A DNA stretch of 9,071 bases from an uncultured Candidatus Saccharibacteria bacterium (GTDB lineage Bacteria > Patescibacteriota > Saccharimonadia > Saccharimonadales > Saccharimonadaceae), in NCBI GenBank assembly GCA_937902295.1, contig CALGUM010000005.1, positions 1 through 9,071 on the forward strand, in the 5' to 3' direction. Under the pieces are notes generated by a model, which was not told the origin of the DNA, did no database searches, and was given only the letters and a program-made list of their open reading frames with translations. This document shows, in pieces, positions 1 to 6,792 of the stretch (its first letter is position 1; each line of letters opens with the position of its first letter). The translations under genes and the position numbers were made by a program.

Positions 1-1
1 G

Positions 2-640
2 AAGGAACGAGAAGTTTCTAGTAGCACAGTGCTTAGAAATCCAAAATTGTTTACTGGCACCCCTTTTGACTTAGAAGTACCGACCCGTACGGGGCTTGAA
101 ATATTGCACCTCGTGACTGGACTTACTGCAGTTGACACCGACTGGCTAGTTGAGCTCGCGCCCGAAGTGTTTACAAGAGGAAAAGCCAAAGTAGTATACG
201 ATCCAAGACTCGGCGGCTTAGTAGAGCGCCAGCAACTGCGATTCGGAAAACGTATGATCGAAGGGCAATCAAAACCACTTAATGCTACCTCAAAAGATAC
301 GCGCGCGCTATTTATCCGTGAATATGCCAAATGGGCACACGGACAACTTGAGCGACAACACAGCAACCTTGCACGCTTTCATCACAAAGTTCCACGAGTG
401 ACACTACGTGATGTGGAGCGCGAGGCTGCTCAGCGTTCGCATGGTGTCGTATCTCTTGTCTACCTATCGTCGCAACAAAAACGTGATCTGATCGCGCTTA
501 CACAGCTCGAGACGTATTTTGGCAATGACTTTATGAAGCATCTTGGTAAGCCTCGTCGTCACGATGCGCCCCCTGGGCGTGCACGTCGCTCCGGCTGGCA
601 ACCCGCACACAAGCGTAAATATCGTCGCGATCGATGGTAA
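2..640 (+). CDS. DEAH-box ATP-dependent RNA helicase (HrpA-like), C-terminal fragment
   Basis: The reading frame is open from the window edge, so this is the 3' end of a longer gene; the GTG at 29 is not its true start. About 212 residues are visible. The stretch around VTGLTAVDTDWLVELAPEVF matches the pattern 'vTaIdp.WLvelaP.yf' of the OB-fold domain that closes DEAH-box helicases. A conserved-looking LFIREYAKWAHG follows, as in HrpA (rELFIReALveG). The tail is strongly basic (PRRHDAPPGRARRSGWQPAHKRKYRRDRW), as expected for RNA contact. The helicase core motifs (Walker A, DEAH) must lie upstream of the window. The family unwinds RNA in mRNA decay or ribosome biogenesis. The stop lies only 2 nt from the stop of the convergent yaaA gene. 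HrpA versus HrpB cannot be settled from this fragment. Confidence 0.72.
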   Translation, partial: KEREVSSSTVLRNPKLFTGTPFDLEVPTRTGLEILHLVTGLTAVDTDWLVELAPEVFTRGKAKVVYDPRLGGLVERQQLRFGKRMIEGQSKPLNATSKDTRALFIREYAKWAHGQLERQHSNLARFHHKVPRVTLRDVEREAAQRSHGVVSLVYLSSQQKRDLIALTQLETYFGNDFMKHLGKPRRHDAPPGRARRSGWQPAHKRKYRRDRW

Positions 641-642
641 AG

Positions 643-1440
643 TTACGCGGCATGTTTTGATGACGAAGTGCGCACACTGAGACCTGTGCCTTCAAATGAC
701 TGGCAAACAAACACTGGTTCTGTAGGTGTGCTCGTGGCTGCATCATGGGCGTAGCCGAGCGCATTGAATTCTGGTAGCCGTGTTGGATCACTCACCCTAT
801 TTTTGACAACCCAATTCGCGCATGCGCCGCGCGCGATTTTTGTATGTACCGTAACGAACGTTGGTGCTCCCGTGTGTGAATTCACTGTGAGAAACTTTGG
901 TGTAATGGTAGGCAGATTTGTGAATGGCAAAATTGCTTTGGTGTACTCAACTGCCGACAGGTTGAGAATGTGTGTCGCCGAGCGTGGGAGGCCGCGTGTA
1001 AGGCTATCGCCCCAGAATTGATAGAGGGTGCGTGTATCTGGCAGCTTATATCCCATTTCGAGGCGATACGGCATAACACCGTCGCACGCTTGGAGTGTGC
1101 CATAGAGCCCGGACAAGATAGTGAGGTGCGCGTGCGCGTAGGTACGCTCCTCGTCCGACCAGGTATGTGCCTGCAGGCCACTGTAGATATCACCGCGAAA
1201 AGTATCTATGGCGGGGGTTTGTAGTTCTGGGGCTGTAGACCACGCGTGAAAGAGCGAGGCTACCTCTTCGGCTTTGCTGCGAGAAATCTTCATGAGCTGC
1301 ATAATGTCGTCAATGGAAGCCGCTCGCCATAGGGTAGCGAGTTCGGTGGCTTCGCGAAAAAATTGCGGTTCACCAAGAGGCGCGAGCGGTGCAGTGGGCG
1401 CATTCATAGTCTTTGAGGAGTGGATGAGGGTGTGGAGCAT
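643..1440 (-). CDS. yaaA: YaaA/UPF0246 family peroxide stress protein
   Basis: 265 residues, normal for the family. Family blocks are visible in order: an N-terminus MLHTLIHSSKTM that aligns with the usual MLILISPAKTL, FRGDIYSGL (81-89), LTILSGLYGTLQACDGVMPYRLEMG (106-130), LYQFWGDSLT (139-148), NLSAVEY (160-166) and the basic RGACANWVVKNR region (204-215). E. coli YaaA binds DNA and lowers Fenton damage during H2O2 stress by limiting intracellular iron. The ATG at 1440 is chosen because it gives the family N-terminus; the frame extends 15 codons further to 1485, but those residues do not resemble the family. A TATACT box ends 6 nt before this ATG and no ribosome binding site is present, so the mRNA is probably leaderless. 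Unusual: the N-terminal SPAKT has drifted to HSSKT, retaining the lysine. Confidence 0.88.
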   Translation of the reverse strand: MLHTLIHSSKTMNAPTAPLAPLGEPQFFREATELATLWRAASIDDIMQLMKISRSKAEEVASLFHAWSTAPELQTPAIDTFRGDIYSGLQAHTWSDEERTYAHAHLTILSGLYGTLQACDGVMPYRLEMGYKLPDTRTLYQFWGDSLTRGLPRSATHILNLSAVEYTKAILPFTNLPTITPKFLTVNSHTGAPTFVTVHTKIARGACANWVVKNRVSDPTRLPEFNALGYAHDAATSTPTEPVFVCQSFEGTGLSVRTSSSKHAA

Positions 1441-1446
1441 GGTACT

Positions 1447-1452
1447 AGTATA
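1447..1452 (-). promoter_or_regulatory. -10 box of yaaA, leaderless layout
   Basis: TATACT on the minus strand, inside CTATACTAG (1445-1453), ends 6 nt before the yaaA ATG. Only a weak -35 candidate (TTTTCA, 16 nt upstream) is seen. Transcription should start at or next to the A of the ATG. Confidence 0.6.
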
Positions 1453-1485
1453 GCTGTCATGAATGGTATGAAAATAGTCATACAA

Positions 1486-1518
1486 GCAAATTGCCCCCAG
1501 ACTCCGGAGGCAGCTTGC
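1486..1518 (-). terminator. Imperfect hairpin after the small membrane gene
   Basis: GCAAGCTGCC and GGCAATTTGC (minus strand) form an 8-of-10 stem around a 13-nt loop. It begins 3 nt after the TAG of the 1522-1881 gene and precedes the yaaA promoter. There is no clean U-tract, so termination is only suggested. Confidence 0.35.
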
Positions 1519-1521
1519 CTG

Positions 1522-1881
1522 CTACGAAGCCTGTAGGGCGGGGTATGATAGTTCACTCCTTCCGGGTGGCGATCCAGGGGTGTGTAGCGGTGGGCGACTC
1601 GATAGGACACAGCGCATCACGCCTATGAGTGCAAAAAACACCACAATGAGTGTGATGGGCAAACAGTAGGCGGCCAAGAAGCGTGCGAAGTCACCTCCGG
1701 CAACATATACTGCTATTAAGATTGCAGTATTTGCGACGAGTATACCGTAGCCTGTCATGTATAGACTTTTCTTGAGATTCGTGCGGTTCATCGTCGCTAC
1801 AGGTATTATAGCTGCGGCAAGCGATACGAGAAGTGCAGTGCCTAGCAAGATAAGTCGAGCGATTTCGAGCATGATACTCAT
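1522..1881 (-). CDS. Small three-TM membrane protein, unrecognised
   Basis: 119 residues; I do not recognise a family. Three hydrophobic segments are clear: about 6-29, 40-61 and 69-92. They are joined by a short basic loop (MNRTNLKK) and followed by a proline/serine-rich hydrophilic tail (SSRPPLHTPGSPPGRSELSYPALQAS). The ATG at 1881 is preferred over the in-frame GTG at 1890 because an AGGTGA ribosome binding site (1887-1892) lies 5 nt upstream of it and would overlap the GTG. The gene has its own near-consensus promoter about 70 nt upstream, so it is probably well expressed and not part of the yaaA unit. The strong start signals support it being real. Its function is unknown. Confidence 0.7.
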   Translation of the reverse strand: MSIMLEIARLILLGTALLVSLAAAIIPVATMNRTNLKKSLYMTGYGILVANTAILIAVYVAGGDFARFLAAYCLPITLIVVFFALIGVMRCVLSSRPPLHTPGSPPGRSELSYPALQAS

Positions 1882-1947
1882 GATAGTCACCTACAATCTA
1901 CTGATAGGAGTGAATGATCAAGACACAAGGGATATGTATCTAGAAGC

Positions 1948-1977
1948 ATTATATCACATACACTGCGATTATGTCAA
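1948..1977 (-). promoter_or_regulatory. Consensus sigma70-type promoter of the small membrane gene
   Basis: On the minus strand TTGACA (1972-1977) and TATAAT (1948-1953) are both perfect consensus boxes, separated by 18 bp, with an extended -10 TG (TGA before TATAAT). The predicted start near 1941 gives a leader of about 60 nt ending in the AGGTGA site. Confidence 0.78.
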
Positions 1978-2039
1978 GTGGTTATGGTTGTAGAATGCAC
2001 CATAAGCAATACATTCAAAAGATCGCTATCGGATTGATA

Positions 2040-2058
2040 AGTATAAGTCTCTTATGCT
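2040..2058. promoter_or_regulatory. Inverted repeat abutting the microprotein start
   Basis: AGTATAAG and CTTATGCT are inverted repeats (7 of 8 pairs) around a 3-nt spacer TCT. The right arm ends directly before the ATG. The size and 3-nt spacing resemble the dyad in front of abrB, so it could be an operator. In RNA it would be a small hairpin touching the start codon. Confidence 0.35.
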
Positions 2059-2190
2059 ATGATGATTATCGCCATAGCCGCAGCAATAGCACTAGTGCTA
2101 CTTGCGGTAATCATTTATGCCGTCCGACGCTACCTCAGAAGTGATACTCGACAACGCGGCAAGTCTTCTGCCGGAGGTCGTGGGCGATAG
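2059..2190 (+). CDS. 43-aa single-TM membrane microprotein
   Basis: The frame begins with two ATGs (2059, 2062) and reads MMIIAIAAAIALVLLAVIIYAVRRYLRSDTRQRGKSSAGGRGR. Residues 2-22 form one hydrophobic helix. The rest is a basic, glycine- and arginine-rich tail that should stay in the cytoplasm by the positive-inside rule. It resembles the very small membrane proteins often missed by gene callers; no family is recognised. Support comes from the clean split into helix and charged tail, and from a strong hairpin just after the stop. Against it, no ribosome binding site is visible and the upstream promoter is unclear. It stands alone, divergent from the 1522-1881 membrane gene and upstream of corA. 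Confidence 0.55.
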   Translation: MMIIAIAAAIALVLLAVIIYAVRRYLRSDTRQRGKSSAGGRGR

Positions 2191-2208
2191 TTCACTGTTT
2201 GTGAATAC

Positions 2209-2245
2209 AATAATCCACCTCATCACAGAGGTGGATTATTTGTAC
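2209..2245 (+). terminator. Intrinsic terminator after the microprotein gene
   Basis: A perfect 13-bp stem pairs 2209-2221 with 2228-2240 around a 6-nt loop (ATCACA), followed by a weak U-run. It separates the microprotein from the corA promoter. Confidence 0.65.
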
Positions 2246-2266
2246 TAATACGTCTAATGGTTGCAA

Positions 2267-2295
2267 TTGCATTAGAAATATGATAAAAATATAGT
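2267..2295 (+). promoter_or_regulatory. Candidate corA promoter
   Basis: TTGCAT (2267-2272), a 17-bp spacer and TATAGT (2290-2295). The predicted start near 2302 leaves a leader of about 32 nt carrying the GAGAGGTG ribosome binding site. Confidence 0.5.
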
Positions 2296-2333
2296 AGATA
2301 TTAATACCACTTAAAAAGAGAGGTGGGTGCGTT

Positions 2334-3248
2334 GTGATTACATACTTCCGCTCTACACACTATCGTCCTGCCATCAAACGACGTGACGATATTCAACCAG
2401 GTAGTTGGATTCGCTCGGAGCGCCCCAATGACGAAGAGCGCCAAAAGCTCATAAAGTTTGGGATCGATGCCGATATTTTGACGGATGCTCTAGATCCACA
2501 TGAGGTGCCTCGTGTCGAGCTCGAAGATGGTTGGACATATTTTATTACACGCCTGCCCGATACCGAAGATGATTTTAATGATTTTACGACGCCGATATTG
2601 TTTGCGCTGGGTGAAGAGCATATGATTACCGTGAGTCGAGATAGTCTTGGTCGCCTGTGGCAGCCATTCATTGATCGTACACTTGCCCCAACCACCCAAA
2701 GAACAAAGTTATTCATGCATATGCTCGATGCAATCGCCAAGCAGTATCAGACACGCATCGCCGCTATCAATAGGCAAATGCGAGCCTCCAATAGCAGCGT
2801 ACATTCACTCCAGGCAAAAGACATCACTACAATCACTGAGTACGAGCGAAAGCTCAACGACTATCTGGATGCACTCCTGCCCACAAACACTGCGCTCGAG
2901 AAGATACTGGGCGGTAAGATGCTTCGTCTGTACGAAGACGATCGAGACCTGATAGAAGACCTCTCGATTGATTTTGAGCAGCTGATTGCGCGCTGTAAGA
3001 GTCTGTTGCGTACTATTACAAACCTTCGTGATTCGTACCGCGCAGTGATGGATACACGTTTGAACGAAACGATCCGCATACTGACAGTTATTACACTGAC
3101 ATTCACTATTCCGACGATGTTTGCGGGGCTATATGGGATGAATGTAGGTTTGCCGGGCGAGGGGGAACCGTATATGTTTTGGGTTATTGTCGCGATAAGC
3201 GCTTCGCTCGCCATTTCTCTTGCAGTGTATTTCCTGCGTAAGCGCTAG
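2334..3248 (+). CDS. corA: CorA family magnesium/cobalt transport protein
   Basis: 304 residues, typical of CorA. The hallmark YGMN motif (267-270, within MFAGLYGMNVGLP) closes the first pore helix, about 243-266. A second helix, about 280-300, ends in the short basic tail RKR. The N-terminal two-thirds are cytoplasmic, with a long helical, charged stretch (about 150-240) that forms the funnel stalk in known CorA structures. CorA pentamers import Mg2+ and can pass Co2+ and Ni2+ along the membrane potential. The start is a GTG at 2334, chosen because a GAGAGGTG ribosome binding site (2318-2325) lies about 8 nt upstream and no better in-frame start exists. The next gene, the YihY-like membrane protein, starts 20 nt downstream and may be partly co-transcribed. 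Confidence 0.93.
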   Translation: MITYFRSTHYRPAIKRRDDIQPGSWIRSERPNDEERQKLIKFGIDADILTDALDPHEVPRVELEDGWTYFITRLPDTEDDFNDFTTPILFALGEEHMITVSRDSLGRLWQPFIDRTLAPTTQRTKLFMHMLDAIAKQYQTRIAAINRQMRASNSSVHSLQAKDITTITEYERKLNDYLDALLPTNTALEKILGGKMLRLYEDDRDLIEDLSIDFEQLIARCKSLLRTITNLRDSYRAVMDTRLNETIRILTVITLTFTIPTMFAGLYGMNVGLPGEGEPYMFWVIVAISASLAISLAVYFLRKR

Positions 3249-3253
3249 AATGA

Positions 3254-3259
3254 TACAAT
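3254..3259 (+). promoter_or_regulatory. Extended -10 box of the YihY gene, leaderless layout
   Basis: TACAAT preceded by TGA (extended -10), ending 9 nt before the ATG at 3269, with no ribosome binding site between. The 18 nt from this box through the ATG match the same region of the 7849 gene at 15 positions. It lies just after the corA stop, so the YihY gene can probably be transcribed independently. Confidence 0.55.
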
Positions 3260-3268
3260 AAGCGTACA

Positions 3269-4120
3269 ATGAGCCCTACCAAAAAGCTACATACCGGCAT
3301 CCGGTGGTCCTGGAAGCAGACGAAGAAGTGGATATCTCGGCTGCTCGATGACATAAATACAAGCAACACGATGGTGCTCGCAGCTGGAATCTCATACTTT
3401 TGCTCTCTTGCTTTTTTCCCACTGTTTGCAGTGGGACTTGCGGTCGCATCGATTGTCATTGCGCCGCATCAGGTAGTCGCAGTAGTAGAGAATATTTATA
3501 TCTATTTACCGAATGATATTGCGTCATTGGTCTCAAGCCAACTTGAGGCACAGTCGGGGAGGTACGGAGGTAACATCGTGATCGCCGTTATCGCCATCGC
3601 AATTTCGCTATTCGGTGCGTCGGCTGCTGTAGTGAACACCATACGCTCTCTCAACGTGCTCTATAAGGTAAAAGAGACACGAAACATTGTAAAGATGCGG
3701 GCGCTCAGTATTCTGATACTAGTCTGCGCGTTACTACTTTTGTCGGCGGTGCTTCTACTACTAGTAGTTGATCGATACATGGTGGAATGGGGTGTGTCGG
3801 CGTTACTTGTAGAGATCATGATTGTGGTGCGCTGGCCGTTGCTATTTGTGATGATGGTGCTTGCATTTACGGCTTTGTACTACTATGGTCCAAATCGCCC
3901 GCGCGTCGCATGGCGCTGGGTGAACTGGGGGGCTATCGCAGCAACAGTAATATGGCTGCTAGTTACACTCGGGCTCTTTGCCTACACGAGACTCTTTCCT
4001 ACATTTAACGAATCGTACACACTGTTCGCGGGTATTATCGTGCTCATGATCTGGTTTAATTTGAGCGCGCTCGCACTGCTAATTGGCGGGCATATTAATC
4101 AACGCTTACATAGAAGGTAG
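3269..4120 (+). CDS. YihY/BrkB family inner-membrane protein
   Basis: 283 residues with six hydrophobic segments (about 35-64, 102-126, 143-168, 180-206, 218-240, 250-273), as in the YihY/UPF0761 (formerly 'ribonuclease BN') family. Family-like motifs include LAAGISYFCSLAFFPLF at the first helix, the polar YYYGPNRPRVAWRWVNWGAIAATVIW before helix five, and LMIWFNLSALALLIGGHINQ near the end. The N-terminus is basic and cytoplasmic. The family's biochemical role is not firmly known; the old RNase BN assignment was wrong, and BrkB of Bordetella was linked to serum resistance. The ATG at 3269 gives the expected N-terminus. There is no ribosome binding site; a -10 box 9 nt upstream suggests a leaderless mRNA. 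It ends 9 nt from the convergent pilin gene with no terminator seen between. Confidence 0.88.
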   Translation: MSPTKKLHTGIRWSWKQTKKWISRLLDDINTSNTMVLAAGISYFCSLAFFPLFAVGLAVASIVIAPHQVVAVVENIYIYLPNDIASLVSSQLEAQSGRYGGNIVIAVIAIAISLFGASAAVVNTIRSLNVLYKVKETRNIVKMRALSILILVCALLLLSAVLLLLVVDRYMVEWGVSALLVEIMIVVRWPLLFVMMVLAFTALYYYGPNRPRVAWRWVNWGAIAATVIWLLVTLGLFAYTRLFPTFNESYTLFAGIIVLMIWFNLSALALLIGGHINQRLHRR

Positions 4121-4129
4121 CGAGGAGCG

Positions 4130-4657
4130 TTAGTTCTCAAAGCCCCAGAACACAGCTCGTGTTGCGGTGGCGGTGCGCGAAGCACTAATGCTGGTGCAGA
4201 TGGAAGTCGCTCTTGCATTATCACTTACCTCAAGCCCACTGCGCGACTGCAACCTGTTAATTACGAGCACATAGAACGGGCCGGCCGATGGATCACATCC
4301 TTGAGTCCCTGCGGCGCTGCGGTAGTAAGTATAAAGATGTGTCGCATCATTGATCGGATCGACCGGTAGTGATCGTGCCACAGAATTGAGCGAGGTGAGC
4401 CAGGTGTCCGTGTTGACGCTAGCTTGCCAGCTCGCATGATTGGTATCAAGATTTGTTGCAGCTGGGTACTGTCCGTTTAGCACTTTGTACTGTTCAAGGG
4501 CTTTTCGAATACTTGCTATGTCCTGCAGGCCTCGTGTGTCATTGGCTGACTGCTGTACGCCATTGAATGCCACGATTGTAATGGCTGCTAAGATCCCAAT
4601 CACGACTATTACAATTAAAAGCTCGACAATAGTAAAACCGCTTGTGCTTTTTCTCAT
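4130..4657 (-). CDS. Type IV pilin / type II pseudopilin-like protein
   Basis: 175 residues. The N-terminus MRKSTSG|FTIVELLIVIVVIGILAAI is a textbook class III (prepilin) signal: basic leader, Gly7 before Phe8, glutamate at mature position +5, then a hydrophobic helix (about 8-30) that forms the pilus core. A prepilin peptidase would cut after Gly7 and N-methylate Phe8. The C-terminal globular part contains two cysteines (121 and 154), which could form the D-region disulfide common in type IVa pilins. The ATG at 4657 is chosen because it gives the signal; the upstream in-frame ATG at 4687 would place ten residues ahead of the leader and overlap the promoter. A TATACT box lies 7 nt upstream, so translation is probably leaderless. 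No other pilus gene is in the window. Major versus minor pilin cannot be decided. Confidence 0.9.
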   Translation of the reverse strand: MRKSTSGFTIVELLIVIVVIGILAAITIVAFNGVQQSANDTRGLQDIASIRKALEQYKVLNGQYPAATNLDTNHASWQASVNTDTWLTSLNSVARSLPVDPINDATHLYTYYRSAAGTQGCDPSAGPFYVLVINRLQSRSGLEVSDNARATSICTSISASRTATATRAVFWGFEN

Positions 4658-4664
4658 TACTGCT

Positions 4665-4692
4665 AGTATAGCAGGGGGCTGGTGCATTTCAA
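4665..4692 (-). promoter_or_regulatory. Promoter of the pilin gene, leaderless layout
   Basis: Minus strand TTGAAA (4687-4692), 16-bp spacer, TATACT (4665-4670) with an extended -10 (TGC before the box). The box ends 7 nt before the pilin ATG and there is no ribosome binding site. Confidence 0.7.
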
Positions 4693-4709
4693 CGGCTGCT
4701 ACTATAATG

Positions 4710-4739
4710 TTGACATACTTTTCATACTTATCGTATACT
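4710..4739 (+). promoter_or_regulatory. Promoter of the abrB-MFS unit
   Basis: A perfect TTGACA (4710-4715), an 18-bp spacer and TATACT (4734-4739). The spacer contains CATACTT twice (4714-4720 and 4723-4729), and the -10 lies inside a dyad. A ribosome binding site AAAGGAG (4747-4753) follows. Confidence 0.7.
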
Positions 4740-4747
4740 TTATACGA
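4731..4747. promoter_or_regulatory. Perfect dyad over the -10 box: candidate operator
   Basis: TCGTATA, spacer CTT, TATACGA is a perfect 7+7 inverted repeat covering the -10 box. Its position would let a bound dimer block RNA polymerase. AbrB-fold proteins bind as dimers and often repress their own operon, so the adjacent product is the natural candidate binder. Binding itself is inferred. Confidence 0.55.
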
Positions 4748-4764
4748 AAGGAGTGTATGTTTTT

Positions 4765-5001
4765 ATGCACGAAAAGAAACTCTACGGTACCGCTACTGTC
4801 GGTACAAAAGGGCAGGTGGTGATACCTGCAGCAGCACGTGAAGCGCTGAATATCAACGAGGGCGATAAACTCTATGTGGTCGGCTCAGAAAAAGCTGGAT
4901 GGGTAGGATTTATAAAAGAAGAACAACTCGAGAAGATGGTTGGTCAAGTGGTACATAGCATCGAGACTTTTGAGCAGCTACGAAGAAAAGACCAACAGTA
5001 G
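4765..5001 (+). CDS. AbrB/MazE/SpoVT swapped-hairpin transcriptional regulator
   Basis: 78 residues. Positions 9-45 (TATVGTKGQVVIPAAAREALNINEGDKLYV) carry the GxKGQVxIPxxxRxxLxIxxGD signature of the swapped-hairpin AbrB fold, which dimerises and binds DNA. The C-terminal part is helical and charged. The ATG at 4765 is preferred over the upstream in-frame GTG at 4753, because that GTG overlaps the AAAGGAG ribosome binding site (4747-4753), which is 11 nt from the ATG. The family includes free-standing regulators such as AbrB and SpoVT and antitoxins such as MazE. No toxin gene follows; instead an exporter gene starts 4 nt after the stop. This favours a local regulator of the exporter, probably acting on its own promoter through the dyad at 4731-4747. 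Confidence 0.88.
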   Translation: MHEKKLYGTATVGTKGQVVIPAAAREALNINEGDKLYVVGSEKAGWVGFIKEEQLEKMVGQVVHSIETFEQLRRKDQQ

Positions 5002-5005
5002 TTCG

Positions 5006-6691
5006 ATGCAACATCATTTACCTTTGAAAAATAAGCTTATTATTATGTTGAGTGTGATGGCGAGTCTATTCCTCGTTGCGCTTGATCAAACAATCATCTC
5101 TACGGCACTTGGTAGAATCGTCGAAGAGTTTCATTCTTTTAGCTCTTTGAGCTGGATTGTGACCGCCTATCTACTTACGACTACTATTACTGTTCCGATT
5201 GCGGGCAAGCTGTCTGATATTTTTGGTCGTAGGATTATGCTGCTTATCGGTGTGGCAATATTTGGCGCGGCATCACTTATGAGCGGTCTTTCCGGCACCG
5301 TTGAACAGCTGATCCTCTGGCGTGCTATACAGGGCATCGGGGGCGGTATTATTACTGCCAATGCGTTTACTATTATTGGGGATTTGTTTGCAGCTCGTGA
5401 GCGGGGCCGCTGGCAGGGTTTGTTTGGTGCAGTGTTTGGTCTAAGTTCAGTAATCGGTCCACTACTTGGAGGGTGGCTCGCCGATGGGCAAAGTGTGTTT
5501 GGACTTACGACCGATTGGCGCTGGACTTTCTATATCAATGTACCAGTGGCGATCGTGGCGTTTATTGTCATCGCTGTATTCTGCCCAATGCTAAAACACA
5601 GCAAAAAACCAGTAATAGATTACGCAGGAGCGGCACTTCTGGCACTAGGTCTCGGTACGTTGGTGTTAGCAGTAGACAATACAGACAAGATTTTTGCACA
5701 GCTCCTTGAGTCTACGGACATTTCGCTCCTCACTCTCAGACTCATTATGGCTGCTATTGTGGTAGCAGCGACAGCAGCATTCATCTGGGTGGAGCGAAAG
5801 GTGCGCGAGCCAATCCTGCCGCTGCGTTTCTTTGAGAATCGTAACTTTGTACTTATCATGGGCGTTGCAACACTATTTGGTGCGGCGTTCATGGGGTCTA
5901 TCCTTTACCTTACCCAGTTCAATCAGCAAGTATTTGGAGCGTCGCCAACCGAATCGGGACTCATGCTGCTTCCTATGGTTGCGGGTCTTATGATTACATC
6001 GATTATCTCAGGGCAGATTATATCTCGGACAGGCAGGTATAAGATATTTATGCAAATAGGTATTGTGGTCGGTACAGTGATGGTGTTTGCACTTTCTACA
6101 CTCACGCCAGAGAGCACGTATATATACGAGGCGATTATCATGACACTGCTTGGTGCGGGACTTGGCGTGGTTATGCCGGTGATAAACCTCGCGGTGCAGA
6201 ACGAGTTTACGCAACAAGATCTTGGTGTTGCGACAAGCTCAAGCCAACTCTTTCGTAGTCTCGGTTCGACCATTGGAGTGGCGATGTTTGGTGCAGTGCT
6301 GACAGCTGGACTTGCCACAAGTTTAACGAATATGGAAAAAGATCCCTATGTACAAAAACTCGCCCAGTCGGATGAGGCGAGGCAGTTCGGAGACCTTACA
6401 AACTACGATACCTTATTAAACCTCAATATGCCTGAGACGAAACAAAAGGTTACAGTTGGATTTAAAGAAGGGATCCAAGATATGCCACCTGCAGCACAGC
6501 AGGAGATAATGCGCGAGTTTACAGCAGAGCAAGCCGCGTATGCGCACAAAGTAACGCACGCGTTTAGTGATAGCTTGCAACGGATATTCCTCGTGTCGTC
6601 GGTGCTTATGCTAGTGGCTACTGTGCTTGTATTTATGCTCAAAGAAAAACCACTGCGCGCCGCATCGCCCGACCAAACACCAGGGGTATAA
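5006..6691 (+). CDS. DHA2-family (EmrB/QacA-type) MFS drug exporter
   Basis: 561 residues with about 14 hydrophobic segments, the DHA2 layout. Motif D1 in helix 1 reads LDQTIISTAL (Asp27). Motif A is GKLSDIFGRR (67-76) in the loop between helices 2 and 3. Motif C is within GAVFGLSSVIGPLLGG (141-156) in helix 5 and marks antiporters. WRWTFYINVP (171-180) is also typical of the family. Such proteins exchange protons for drugs or dyes at the inner membrane; the substrate cannot be predicted. A hydrophilic loop of about 80 residues (442-522) lies before the last helix (526-545). The start at 5006 gives a normal N-terminus; the frame extends back to 4940, but only over abrB. There is no clear ribosome binding site, and the 4-nt gap to abrB suggests translational coupling. 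Confidence 0.92.
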   Translation: MQHHLPLKNKLIIMLSVMASLFLVALDQTIISTALGRIVEEFHSFSSLSWIVTAYLLTTTITVPIAGKLSDIFGRRIMLLIGVAIFGAASLMSGLSGTVEQLILWRAIQGIGGGIITANAFTIIGDLFAARERGRWQGLFGAVFGLSSVIGPLLGGWLADGQSVFGLTTDWRWTFYINVPVAIVAFIVIAVFCPMLKHSKKPVIDYAGAALLALGLGTLVLAVDNTDKIFAQLLESTDISLLTLRLIMAAIVVAATAAFIWVERKVREPILPLRFFENRNFVLIMGVATLFGAAFMGSILYLTQFNQQVFGASPTESGLMLLPMVAGLMITSIISGQIISRTGRYKIFMQIGIVVGTVMVFALSTLTPESTYIYEAIIMTLLGAGLGVVMPVINLAVQNEFTQQDLGVATSSSQLFRSLGSTIGVAMFGAVLTAGLATSLTNMEKDPYVQKLAQSDEARQFGDLTNYDTLLNLNMPETKQKVTVGFKEGIQDMPPAAQQEIMREFTAEQAAYAHKVTHAFSDSLQRIFLVSSVLMLVATVLVFMLKEKPLRAASPDQTPGV

Positions 6692-6735
6692 ATACCCTTG
6701 AGCGATAGCATAAAGTTTTCGAATATGCTTGCGCT
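6684..6735 (+). terminator. Two hairpins at the end of the exporter gene
   Basis: GGGTAT/ATACCC (6684-6697) straddles the stop codon with a 2-nt loop. A second imperfect stem pairs 6701-6712 with 6724-6735 (10 of 12 pairs). Neither is followed by a real U-tract, so they may stabilise the 3' end or terminate weakly. The stretch 6736-6792 shows nothing else apart from a T-run at 6782-6787. Confidence 0.35.
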
Positions 6736-6792
6736 TGGTAACTATCTGCGGTACTATAAGAATAAGCAGAAGCGGCCTAGGTTTTTTAAGTA

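Noticed and set aside
764..1224. Plus-strand open frames opposite yaaA
   Set aside because: Antisense shadows of a clearly recognised gene.
4753..4764. GTG start for the AbrB-type gene
   Set aside because: It overlaps the ribosome binding site AAAGGAG; the ATG at 4765 fits the site and the family length.
4765..5001. Toxin-antitoxin pair with a MazE-like antitoxin
   Set aside because: The downstream gene is a 14-TM exporter, and no small toxin ORF overlaps on either strand.
4940..5005. Upstream ATG for the exporter
   Set aside because: It lies inside abrB in another frame, and the added residues are not transporter-like.
5923..6318. 131-codon open frame on the minus strand inside the exporter gene
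   Set aside because: Low-complexity shadow of the transporter; no family features and no start signals.
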